Origin: Prochlorococcus sp. AG-363-B11 | GTDB lineage: Bacteria > Cyanobacteriota > Cyanobacteriia > PCC-6307 > Cyanobiaceae | Reading direction: 5' to 3' | Assembly (NCBI GenBank): GCA_003278425.1 | Contig: QCFE01000002.1 | Coordinates: 62,001-126,000, forward strand | Length of the DNA stretch: 64,000 nt | In this document: positions 56,880 to 64,000 of the stretch, piece by piece | Position numbering within the stretch: the stretch's first letter is position 1 | Layout: each line of letters begins with the position of its first letter | The notes under the pieces: generated by a model | Database searches by the model: none | Seen by the model: the letters and a program-made list of their open reading frames with translations, nothing else | Told to the model about the DNA's origin: nothing | Program-made: the position numbers and the translations under genes

Positions 56880-57773
56880 TTACTTGCTATCAATTTTATT
56901 TAAACTTAAACTGAGAATATTAATCACTTCGGGATCCTTTTCTTTAAGAAGTGACTCTTTAAGTGCTTGCTTTTGTTTTATAGCTTTTAATTTCATTAGA
57001 GAAAGTGCAGATTGTTTCCTAACTTGCGGGTTCCTTGACTTTAATCTTTTAGCTAAAAGATTAAGATCCCAATCTTGGTCATTAAGAAAACCCATTAGCT
57101 TAATAGCTTCGATTTGAACTTCAACTGATGGATCATTTATTGCATTAGTAAGAATATCTTTTGCATCTGTGTCGTTAAGTAATTGAATTTGTTCTCCAAG
57201 GGCTGCAATTGATGACGCGCGAACTCTTTCATTATTTGATAATGCACCTCTTTTAAGAATTCTGGCTCCCTTAGCTCCTATAAAAGAAAGCCCCCAGCTT
57301 GCTAATCCACATTGCATTTCGGAACTGCTTGGACTTTCAAGAACCTCCAGGAAATTTTTTGCAGCATCTTCACCAAAAATTGCCATTGCTCCGACTGCTG
57401 AACCTTGTACCACTGGATCTTGATCATTTAAGAGTGCATGTAACAGATCAGGTAGAGCTGCAGGGTCGCCTATGAGCTTTAGTGTTTTTGCCGCTGCCCT
57501 TCTTGTCGTGACACTTTGACTGTTTATCAAGGCTTCGCGTAATTCAGGAAGAGCAGCTTTTCCAATGATCCCAAGGCTTTCTGAAAAAGTTCTTCTAAGC
57601 AGACCTCTTTTATCACCTAGTCCAGAAATCAGCTTTTTAATTGACAGTATATCTGCCTCAGGTTTTTGCCCTTCTTTTAATTTTTCTTTTAATTCCGCAG
57701 CTAGGTTTGCAGCTTCTTCTGAACTAAGAGCTTTATCTTCGGTGAAAATGTTTTGTTGGTATTCTTCTGGCAA
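56880..57773 (-). CDS. CpeF/MpeU/MpeV-like HEAT-repeat bilin lyase
   Basis: A 297-residue protein built of HEAT repeats. SSEEAANLAAELKEKLKEG near the start, then GDKRGLLRRTFSESLGIIGKAALPELREAL, TTRRAAAKTLKLIGDPAALPDLL and NDQDPVVQGSAVGAMAIFGEDA are typical of the CpeF/MpeU/MpeV group. CpeF attaches the doubly linked bilin at CpeB Cys50/61, and both cysteines are kept here. It is transcribed opposite cpeZ and cpeY, convergent with cpeZ (11 bp) and divergent from cpeY (79 bp). Which subgroup it belongs to is not certain. Confidence 0.8.
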   Translation of the reverse strand: MPEEYQQNIFTEDKALSSEEAANLAAELKEKLKEGQKPEADILSIKKLISGLGDKRGLLRRTFSESLGIIGKAALPELREALINSQSVTTRRAAAKTLKLIGDPAALPDLLHALLNDQDPVVQGSAVGAMAIFGEDAAKNFLEVLESPSSSEMQCGLASWGLSFIGAKGARILKRGALSNNERVRASSIAALGEQIQLLNDTDAKDILTNAINDPSVEVQIEAIKLMGFLNDQDWDLNLLAKRLKSRNPQVRKQSALSLMKLKAIKQKQALKESLLKEKDPEVINILSLSLNKIDSK

Positions 57774-57852
57774 TTGTTCTTATGAAGTAGTGAAATATGA
57801 TAAAAACTTGATTTTAATCATATATTTATAAGAGGCTTGACTTTGTAAACTG

Positions 57853-59187
57853 ATGAAAGCAGGACATTTTGATAATCTTCCACCATTAAGTAAGAACGAT
57901 GCGTTGAGAATTTTAAAAACCCCTATAAACAAATTAGCTTTGTCAAGTGATTATTATAAAGCTGTTTTTCACCTTGCCAAATTTCATTGTTCTGATTCTG
58001 AAAGAGCTCTTCTAGAATTAGTTCAATCTGATTCTAAAGAACCCTCGATTCTTATTGCAAAGAGAAAAGCAATTGAAGTGTTAGGGAGAATGAAGTGTAA
58101 AAAAGCAATTCTACATATAGGTAAGAATCTCAAAAGTTTTGACCCTTATATTGTAGAGAACTCCGCCTGGGCATTGCAAGAAATTGGTTGTACTAATATT
58201 GAGCTTCACAATACTATAGGAGTATTACTAGACAACCCAAAGAATAACCAAAGAGTTCTTATTCAAAGTTTGGCTAAGATGAATGCAATTACAGAACTTT
58301 CAAGAATCCAAAAAGTTAACTCTAAAGAAAATATAGCTCCACCAATTAAAGGCGCATGCATAGCCGCTATAAAGATCCTAACTGGTAAATTGAATGACCC
58401 TAATCTATTAAGGGAGTTCTTAGATCTTGATAATCAAAATGATAGACAATCGGCTGTGCAAGATATTATTGATTCAAAAGCATGCCATTTCTTAGTTGAT
58501 GTTATTCATACCCCAATAGCTCCTTTCTTTAGATTAAGAGCACTTGATTTTCTTTGGCCTACTATTCAAAATGAAGGTTTAGAATTTAATATCTTAGAGG
58601 CTATTGATTTTGTGATCTTAGATGACCCTAGGAAAATAAGACTAGTTAAAAATGAGCAACAATTTTTTGACACTGATACTTTGCTTAATGATCTATTTAA
58701 TACAGATTTTAAGGAATGTTATTCCTCACTAAATAGACTTATCAATATTCCACCAAATAATATATTAACATCTTTAAAATATAATTTGAATAAATTTAAA
58801 AAAGACTATGGGGCAATTTATTTTCTTATAGTTCTTTTTCGATATTTAGGAGTATATTCCGAAAATTTTAAGAAATTAGGAATGGAATTAGTTTCACATT
58901 GCTTAGATAAATCCTGGTCTCCATTTATGAAATTCAAACCTCAGGCAATCTTGTTATCATTCGAGCTTGACATTGATTTTTTTAAGATGAATATTAGTAA
59001 TTGGTTGGATGAGAGGTTAACACCTAGCTGGATATGTCGTTATTCAGTGCTAATTTGCCTTGAGAAACTAATTCAAGATAAATCACTTGATCTTAATATA
59101 GAAGAAATGTTAAAAAATAATTTTGACTCTAATGAATTTATTAGGCTAAAATCAAAGAAAATCCTTTCTCAATCTAGTTTTAAATAG
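57853..59187 (+). CDS. cpeY: CpeY bilin lyase subunit
   Basis: A 444-residue HEAT-repeat protein. ALSSDYYKAVFHLAKF, KRKAIEVLGRMKCKKAI, DPYIVENSAWALQEIGC and PIAPFFRLRALDFLWP match the CpeY family. CpeY is the catalytic partner of CpeZ for bilin attachment to CpeA at the alpha-82-type cysteine, the only candidate site left in this CpeA. It is convergent with cpeT, 14 bp apart. Confidence 0.88.
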   Translation: MKAGHFDNLPPLSKNDALRILKTPINKLALSSDYYKAVFHLAKFHCSDSERALLELVQSDSKEPSILIAKRKAIEVLGRMKCKKAILHIGKNLKSFDPYIVENSAWALQEIGCTNIELHNTIGVLLDNPKNNQRVLIQSLAKMNAITELSRIQKVNSKENIAPPIKGACIAAIKILTGKLNDPNLLREFLDLDNQNDRQSAVQDIIDSKACHFLVDVIHTPIAPFFRLRALDFLWPTIQNEGLEFNILEAIDFVILDDPRKIRLVKNEQQFFDTDTLLNDLFNTDFKECYSSLNRLINIPPNNILTSLKYNLNKFKKDYGAIYFLIVLFRYLGVYSENFKKLGMELVSHCLDKSWSPFMKFKPQAILLSFELDIDFFKMNISNWLDERLTPSWICRYSVLICLEKLIQDKSLDLNIEEMLKNNFDSNEFIRLKSKKILSQSSFK

Positions 59188-59201
59188 TAATTTATTTAAT
59201 T

Positions 59202-59783
59202 TTATCTTTCACATAGTTTGTTGAACTCTAAAAAACCACTTTCTGATCCCCAGACTTTTTGCGATGTATTTATATCAAAACCTTCATCTAAACTTAGGAA
59301 TTTATACTTGTTAAATTCAACTGTGCTTACAAGATAAGTTTGCCTTCCATTCCTTTCAATAATGTATTTTCGACTTTGCTTTAAGTGGCCTTTATATGAA
59401 GCATTACTTGACTTGTAAAAATTCATCTCACAGTTTTCTCTAAGATGTAGATTTTCGTTTTTGATTGTTGAGAGGATTTCATCATTAAAACCCCCACCTG
59501 CAAATCGATATGCATCTTCTATTTTGTAGTTTTGCATTATAAATACTTTGCCTTTAATAGTTAACTTACTTACTGCTTGGCGATATGGTGACCAAGGCGA
59601 ATGGTTGTAACTTTGCTCTGAGTAAATACTTATTCCATTAAACAATGACCAAGGTAAAAGCCTAAAATAGATATTAATATGTGCATATGATTTAGGATCT
59701 TTTTCAGCTTGTAGTTTATTACTATACCTTCCACATATTGTATTAATAAAAATAGATTTTTCTTGAGAATCAAGATCATTCAT
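59202..59783 (-). CDS. cpeT: CpeT-type chromophore lyase
   Basis: A 193-residue protein of the CpcT/CpeT family. DPKSYAHINIYFRLLPWSLFNGISIYSEQSYNHSPWSPYRQ, near the N-terminus, is the family core, and EMNFYKSSNASYKGHL follows. These T-type lyases attach bilin to the beta Cys near 153-165, matching Cys163 of CpeB. It lies 10 bp downstream of cpeS in the ppeC-orf55-cpeS-cpeT group. Confidence 0.9.
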   Translation of the reverse strand: MNDLDSQEKSIFINTICGRYSNKLQAEKDPKSYAHINIYFRLLPWSLFNGISIYSEQSYNHSPWSPYRQAVSKLTIKGKVFIMQNYKIEDAYRFAGGGFNDEILSTIKNENLHLRENCEMNFYKSSNASYKGHLKQSRKYIIERNGRQTYLVSTVEFNKYKFLSLDEGFDINTSQKVWGSESGFLEFNKLCER

Positions 59784-59793
59784 ATCAAGGTAT

Positions 59794-60330
59794 TTATTGC
59801 TTTATTTTCCGAATTTCAGAGGCAAATGAAGTTTGAAGTATTCCACTCATGTTTATAGATTTTATTACAGATGAGCGGCATCTTACATTTTTATTTATAA
59901 ACCAAATGCGTTCTTCTGCAATTGTTTGTTGGTAGGTAGTTGAAAAAAATATAGTACCGTCAGACGAAATTTCATAGTTCGAAATTGCTTGGATTGCTTC
60001 TGCATACCCTTTACTTCTTAAAATGATTCCTGAATTGTTTGAGTGTTTGATAGGAATTAATAAACTATGCCCTCTTAGCTGGCGTTGACTTCCTTTAGTT
60101 TCTTCCCAGTTTGATTCTCCTTCCCATTCTATTTCGAAAGGTGAAATTGCTTGATCCTTTGAATATCCAGTTATATTAAGGAAATCTTGAATCTCAGGCT
60201 CATTTTTACTAAGTAGATTGATTCTCAAATTGCTAATTATTTCTTCAAATTGCTTGAAGGCTAACGAGTGACCACTCCTCATAGAGCTCCATTCACCAAT
60301 GCTTTTACTAACAAATTCATCTATCTCCAT
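59794..60330 (-). CDS. cpeS: CpeS-type chromophore lyase
   Basis: A 178-residue CpcS/CpeS-family protein. It opens with FVSKSIGEWSSMRSGHSLAF, the S-type lyase signature, and has the strand-rich lipocalin-like pattern (FEIEWEGESNWEE, GTIFFSTTYQQTIAEERIWF). CpeS of Prochlorococcus MED4 is known to attach phycoerythrobilin to Cys82 of CpeB, which is present here. It starts 11 bp after the small orf55 and precedes cpeT by 10 bp. Confidence 0.92.
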   Translation of the reverse strand: MEIDEFVSKSIGEWSSMRSGHSLAFKQFEEIISNLRINLLSKNEPEIQDFLNITGYSKDQAISPFEIEWEGESNWEETKGSQRQLRGHSLLIPIKHSNNSGIILRSKGYAEAIQAISNYEISSDGTIFFSTTYQQTIAEERIWFINKNVRCRSSVIKSINMSGILQTSFASEIRKIKQ

Positions 60331-60341
60331 TTGGAGCCTAT

Positions 60342-60509
60342 TTAATTATTTTCAGAATCTAATTCCGTTTTCTTGACACTACCATTTTGAATCATTCGTA
60401 CCATTGAGTCGACCATCATTGACATTGCCATTGGAACCTTCTTCCCAGATGGAGTCTTTGAAGATTGATTCCCCGGTCTCTGGTTTGAAGGCGGCCTTTT
60501 AATGGTCAT
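60342..60509 (-). CDS. Small ORF (55 aa) between ppeC and cpeS
   Basis: Not in the ORF track. ATG 60509 to TAA 60342 encodes MTIKRPPSNQRPGNQ then QSSKTPSGKKVPMAMSMMVD and a polar end (SVKKTELDSENN). The basic, disordered N-terminus and Met-rich central helix (MAMSMMVDSMVRMI) are unusual. It fits exactly between ppeC (16 bp gap) and cpeS (11 bp gap), filling what would otherwise be a conspicuous space in a tight operon. I recognise no family. Its position suggests a role with phycoerythrin or its linker, but that is inference. Confidence 0.6.
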   Translation of the reverse strand: MTIKRPPSNQRPGNQSSKTPSGKKVPMAMSMMVDSMVRMIQNGSVKKTELDSENN

Positions 60510-60525
60510 GCAATGAAAGCTCTTC

Positions 60526-61320
60526 TTAATAAATTACGTTATCACTAGATGCATAGCCTTTCCTAAAGCTTGCTGTATTGATAAAGCTTGATGTAGTTGA
60601 CCCACACGGTGAATTCCAGAATCTTTGGAAAGGGACTATATCCTCTCCAAAAAATTCTTCATACTCTAAGGAATCAACTAAGAAATCAACATGTCCAAAA
60701 AAACCTTCTCGGTTGATGAGATTAAGATTTTCTTGTAACTCTTCCTGCTCAGTCAATGGTCTTCCTAATAGATGCATGTAATTAAGTTCTAAGCACCTCT
60801 TTTGAGAGACGCGCTCAACAAAATGATGGCGATAGAAATCTGATTTACTGATTTCGCGAATAAATTCTCTAATAGGAATATCGCCATTCCTTAGCCGCCG
60901 TTCTATTTCAGGAGAGCATTCGCTTCTCATAGGACGTAAATTCCCAAAAACTTGCTTATAAGAAGCCTTAATTGCTATCAAAAGGGCATCATCATCATGA
61001 GGTTGAAAGTTTTTGTAAGTAAATAAATCTCTGGAGCTATGTGTTAACTTAATCCCAGTAATATTTCTTTCATTTGAATATTTCTCCCGCTTAAATGCTG
61101 AACCTACTCTTAACATGTTTTTTTTTGTTATTTCTTTAGGTTTATGTTTCGAGTTAATTGTAAATAAATTACTCTGCCCAGGCATAAATGTACTTCTACA
61201 GTGCATGATATAGGTCATTAGATTGCTACCTGCAATTCTCCCTTTGCTGTAGGCGGAATAAGGTGACTGGGCTATTTCTGAAAGCTTTTCCTCTAGTTGA
61301 TGTTTTAAAGAAATTTTCAT
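60526..61320 (-). CDS. ppeC: Phycoerythrin-associated linker polypeptide
   Basis: A 264-residue PBS-linker-domain protein (about 85-225). YKQVFGNLRPMRSECSPEIE, IPIREFIREISKSDFYRHHF and LNYMHLLGRPLTEQEELQ are the classic linker motifs, followed by FFGHVDFLVDSLEYEEFFGEDIVPF. Linkers organise phycobiliprotein discs; with no phycobilisome core in view it probably organises or anchors phycoerythrin at thylakoids. It is the first gene of the group that continues with orf55, cpeS and cpeT. Confidence 0.92.
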   Translation of the reverse strand: MKISLKHQLEEKLSEIAQSPYSAYSKGRIAGSNLMTYIMHCRSTFMPGQSNLFTINSKHKPKEITKKNMLRVGSAFKREKYSNERNITGIKLTHSSRDLFTYKNFQPHDDDALLIAIKASYKQVFGNLRPMRSECSPEIERRLRNGDIPIREFIREISKSDFYRHHFVERVSQKRCLELNYMHLLGRPLTEQEELQENLNLINREGFFGHVDFLVDSLEYEEFFGEDIVPFQRFWNSPCGSTTSSFINTASFRKGYASSDNVIY

Positions 61321-61780
61321 TTGTTTTTAGTCAGAAGAAAATTTATGGCTTTAAAGAATTAGCAAGATTCTTATATAAGCCTATTCTGTCTTAACTATCC
61401 CTACTATTGCTGCTTAATATTACTTTTGAAATTAAAATTATAAGTATTACCTCCATCTGCTTGATTTGCTAAATCGAATCTGACTATGTATTCGTTGCTT
61501 TTGATATGACTTGGACTTGGAAAAAGTCAAAAAACATAAAAATCATTAGCTTTAAGAATAATTTGCTATCAAAACCCTTTCTGTGACAACCATCTAATTA
61601 CTTTATTTAGTTTCAATAGCTTTGAATTGCTCTAATATTAGCTCAATTCAACATAGGATTTACTTTTTGGTTGATGGAGGAGGCATTCTAAGAGGTCTAT
61701 AGTTTTATTTATATATTAAAGTATTTTTATACTTTATTTGATTAACTTTAGGTGCACAATATGAAACGTGGGCTAAGGAT
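61321..61780. other. 460-bp intergenic region upstream of ppeC
   Basis: No ORF, tRNA or NtcA box is evident. It must hold the promoters of ppeC (minus strand) and the TVP38-like gene (plus strand). The only clear structure is AAAGTAT-TTTT-ATACTTT at 61718-61735, a perfect 7-bp inverted repeat with a 4-nt loop lying 46 bp before the TVP38-like ATG. That could be a terminator-like hairpin or an operator in the TVP38 leader. Confidence 0.5.
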
Positions 61781-62425
61781 TTGAAAATGAAGAAGTTTCG
61801 CAAGTTTCTTTCAATTACTTTCATAGTTGGATTGTTTGTTTTATTAGTATTTCTGATCCAAACCTATGGAATTGAACCCCTTCGAGAGGCTGTTGAAGAG
61901 ATGGGTATCTGGGCTCCTTTTGGAATACTTATGCTTAGGGGAATTAGTGTAATTCTTCCTGCCCTTCCTAGCTCTGTGTACTCTCTTTTAGCGGGTTCTC
62001 TGCTTGGATTTAAAACAGGATATATAACTATTGTTCTGTCCGACCTTATTTTTTGCCAAATGGCTTTCTTCATAGCCAGAAAATTTGGACGAGGGCCTGT
62101 GCGTCGATTAGTTGGAGTTAAAGCAATGAGAAGAATCGAAGGTTTCAACCAAAATCAATTAGAAGGCAATTTCTTTTTAATGACAGGACTTCTTATGACA
62201 GGACTTTTTGATTTTCTTAGCTATGCCCTGGGAATTGGAGGAACTCGCTGGCGCCTCTTTACTCCTGCTTTAATTATTAGTTTATTAATTAGTGATTCTA
62301 TTATTGTTGCTGTAGGTGCTGGGGTAAGTCAGGGAGCTGGTTTATTGTTAGGGGCCGCTTTACTTGCAATGTTTGCACTTGCAACTATCACTGGCTTTAA
62401 ACGAAATAAAAGATCTAGTTCTTAA
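61781..62425 (+). CDS. TVP38/TMEM64 family membrane protein (DedA-like)
   Basis: A 214-residue protein with about five to six hydrophobic helices. GIWAPFGILMLRGISVILPALPSSVYSLLAGSLLGFKTGY is the SNARE-associated/DedA signature region, and FFIARKFGRGPVRRLVG follows. Family members act in lipid scrambling and envelope homeostasis, though cyanobacterial roles are unknown. It stands alone after a long intergenic region and before an AT-rich, gene-poor stretch. Confidence 0.88.
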   Translation: MKMKKFRKFLSITFIVGLFVLLVFLIQTYGIEPLREAVEEMGIWAPFGILMLRGISVILPALPSSVYSLLAGSLLGFKTGYITIVLSDLIFCQMAFFIARKFGRGPVRRLVGVKAMRRIEGFNQNQLEGNFFLMTGLLMTGLFDFLSYALGIGGTRWRLFTPALIISLLISDSIIVAVGAGVSQGAGLLLGAALLAMFALATITGFKRNKRSSS

Positions 62426-62681
62426 AATTACTATTGTAAGATCTTGCTTTGTCTATAGTTACGCTTCTTTTCTTAAATAGGATTTGGATCTAAATGGACG
62501 GAACTTAATTACTTATTTTTTGTAAATTACATTGACTCCAGTTAATGATTAATTATCTTAAGCATATCTTTTTTGAGATTTCATAGATATAATCTTTAGC
62601 ATAAAGATTTAGGGAAATTATTTAAGTTACTATAGATTCTTATACTATCAACAGCAAGTTTATCTGTGAGTAGATAATTAG

Positions 62682-62903
62682 TTATTCAAGTTGTAATAGT
62701 TTAAGACGGAACCTTGCTACATTTATTGCTTGAGATGGCGAGCTCTTTACAAATGGGTGTTCCTTATTATCTTCGATTATTTTCTCGATCTTCTCTTCAA
62801 CTGTTAACTTCTGATCAGGTCCAAATTTATTTTTTGCCCATGCCTCATCAAAAATCATGGAAAAACTATCTGCATTATTATAGTATGTATTATGATTTTC
62901 CAT
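62682..62903 (-). CDS. Hypothetical protein (73 aa)
   Basis: A short acidic, soluble ORF with no family I recognise. The core FDEAWAKNKFGPDQKLTVEEKIEKIIEDNKEHPFVKSSPSQAINVARFRLKLLQLE looks protein-like (helical, balanced composition). It lies alone in an AT-rich region between the TVP38-like gene and tRNA-Phe. No strong ribosome-binding site was seen. It could be a genuine small gene or a chance ORF. Confidence 0.5.
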   Translation of the reverse strand: MENHNTYYNNADSFSMIFDEAWAKNKFGPDQKLTVEEKIEKIIEDNKEHPFVKSSPSQAINVARFRLKLLQLE

Positions 62904-63200
62904 TTTATTTAAGTAACTTCTTTTAAAGATAGCATTAGGTTATCAAAGATAAACTGAAAAATTGTTCATTTGAAAAAATATTTTATTAGAAACACTAGTG
63001 GATCAATTTTGATATTTCCATATTCTATATATAAAAAGATTAATCAAAAAATATTTTAATTTTATGATAGAAGGTTACTTTTTCTTGAATTTAAGAAATT
63101 ATTTTTAGGCAATAGCTACCTTGTTAAAAAAACTGATTGATTTTGATTAAGTGGATGAGTGTTTATTTTTAGCTAGCTTATGAACTTCAATCTTAAAGAA
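62904..63200. other. AT-rich gene-free spacer before tRNA-Phe
   Basis: Nearly 300 bp of very AT-rich sequence with no ORF, hairpin with T-tract or recognised RNA. It separates the 73-residue ORF from tRNA-Phe. I see no direct-repeat or att-like signature next to the tRNA, so I do not call an integration site. Confidence 0.5.
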
Positions 63201-63203
63201 TGG

Positions 63204-63276
63204 TGCCAGGACGCAGATTTGAACTGCGGACACGGCGATTTTCAGTCGCCTGCTCTACCAACTGAGCTATCCCGGC
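63204..63276 (-). tRNA. tRNA-Phe (anticodon GAA)
   Basis: A 73-nt minus-strand cloverleaf: acceptor GCCGGGA with TCCTGGC (one G-T wobble), D arm GCTCAGTTGGTAGAGC, anticodon arm GGCGA-CTGAAAA-TCGCC giving GAA, T arm CTGCG/CGCAG type around TTCAAAT, discriminator A. TGG on the plus strand at 63201-63203 means a 3' CCA is genome-encoded, unlike the other two tRNAs here. Confidence 0.96.
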
Positions 63277-63405
63277 TTTTAACGCTACTAAAAAGAAATA
63301 GCGACTTTTATCTTATATCAACGCTAATTCCTATTACGCAATTTCTTTGATTTCTGAATCGTGGGTTAATGAAATCCTTGATGACGAAGTTTTTGTGTGA
63401 ATAAA

Positions 63406-64000
63406 TTATCGGATCAATGCTTCCAATGCAAGTCTCGCAACCCCTTCTGCAGCTTGCTTTGAGCAGGTTCTGATAGGAATCCCTATTAGCTTTTCTCTGA
63501 TTTTCCTCCATTGTGGATTTCCAGATCCTCCACCAATAGTGATGATTGTTTTTGGGATTCCAACATCCATTGATTTGAATTTTTCCCACCCTTGAGCTTC
63601 GATTCGAGCTAGTCCTTCTAGGAGGCCATGAAGGTATAAAGAGTCACTAACTGGCCTAGGACCTAGTATGGGCTTTAAGTAGGGATCATTAATAGGAAAT
63701 CGTTCTCCTTGAAATGCAAGAGGGCGAAACATTAGACCGCTATCAGTTTCAGGATTAATTTGTCTGCTCAGCTCAACTAAATCTTTATCACTGAAGAATC
63801 TCTTCAAAACAGCACAGCCTGCATTAGATGCTCCTCCGCATAGCCAGCGATTCCCAACACGATGATTGGTAATACCTGGATAACTTATTGGCCTTCTTAC
63901 AAAACTTTTTATCACGATAGTGCTTCCTAGAACAGTCACTCCTTCGTCTAAAGAGGCACCTGTGGCAAGTACAGATGCATTGGAGTCAGTTGTTCCTGAA
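63406..64000 (-). CDS. FGGY-family carbohydrate kinase, C-terminal part (5' end outside window)
   Basis: The frame stays open to the window edge (SGTTDSNASVLATGASLDEG before the ORF-track start), so the true start is upstream on the minus strand. That GTTDSNAS stretch is the FGGY-type substrate/ATP hinge, and LCGGASNAGCAVLKRFF, LYLHGLLEGLARIE and IITIGGGSGNPQWRKI match the C-terminal ATPase subdomain. Family members phosphorylate sugars such as xylulose or glycerol; the substrate cannot be told from this half. Confidence 0.88.
   Translation of the reverse strand, partial: SGTTDSNASVLATGASLDEGVTVLGSTIVIKSFVRRPISYPGITNHRVGNRWLCGGASNAGCAVLKRFFSDKDLVELSRQINPETDSGLMFRPLAFQGERFPINDPYLKPILGPRPVSDSLYLHGLLEGLARIEAQGWEKFKSMDVGIPKTIITIGGGSGNPQWRKIREKLIGIPIRTCSKQAAEGVARLALEALIR

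Noticed and set aside
63308-63589. Minus-strand ORF of 93 codons (MGKIQINGCWNPK...)
   Set aside because: It overlaps the FGGY kinase in another frame on the same strand; the kinase frame has clear family motifs.

Overview
The window comes from a low-light-adapted Prochlorococcus, close in gene content to the SS120/MIT9211 type. It is AT-rich and densely packed, with picocyanobacterial photosynthesis genes (psbH, psbN, psbI, psbK, psbEFLJ, ndhCKJ, chlD, rubredoxin-ycf48), several short conserved cyanobacterial families (DUF3084, DUF3146, DUF3155, DUF3181) and a small phycoerythrin cluster with no phycobilisome core genes. No transposase, integrase, prophage, CRISPR array or rRNA operon is visible.

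Layout. 1-6.1 kb: the 3' end of ntcA, a DUF3084 membrane protein, a YqgF-like nuclease-fold protein, the minus-strand group psbH-tatA-pth-DUF3146, the tiny genes psbN and psbI, and a large OstA/LptD-like envelope protein. 6.1-10.7 kb: a minus-strand block glyA-cinA-leuC-leuD. 10.8-20.8 kb: tRNA-Arg, three small conserved genes, murJ, sfsA, a 48-residue membrane ORF divergent from amt with an NtcA box between them, ispH, a DoxX-like gene, purH, an esterase and DUF3155. 21-31 kb: a soluble histidine kinase, cobS, tgt, psbK, a Gfo/Idh/MocA oxidoreductase, a CNNM/CorC protein, a CAT tRNA, pyrE, a ygfZ-like gene and a TM0106-type nuclease. 30-45 kb: phosphohexomutase-rdgB, a carotenoid oxygenase, hisB, fabI, a thioredoxin-fold protein, a DegT aminotransferase, a NUDIX hydrolase, folK, chlD, an MCE/ABC lipid-transport pair, yvcK and ndhCKJ. 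45-54.6 kb: rubredoxin-ycf48-psbEFLJ, mtnP, a fused selD, a CCA/poly(A) polymerase family gene and uvrD.

55-61.3 kb holds the phycoerythrin cluster: cpeB-cpeA-cpeZ (+), a CpeF/MpeU/MpeV-like lyase (-), cpeY (+), and ppeC-orf55-cpeS-cpeT (-). CpeB keeps all four bilin-binding cysteines (50, 61, 82, 163). CpeA is shortened and keeps only the alpha-82-type cysteine. The lyases present match these remaining sites almost one to one, which suggests a small functional phycoerythrin rather than a decaying relic. A perfect 17-nt palindrome lies between cpeB and a divergent coiled-coil gene. The window ends with a TVP38-like membrane protein, an AT-rich gene-poor stretch, tRNA-Phe and a truncated FGGY sugar kinase.

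Several neighbouring genes overlap tail to tail or at their starts, as expected of a streamlined genome. I found no convincing wholly new multi-gene system. The best leads are the cpeB palindrome, the unlisted 55-residue ORF in the ppeC operon, the 48-residue ORF sharing an NtcA-box intergenic region with amt, the apparent lack of a canonical start codon in cobS, and the palindrome upstream of psbI.
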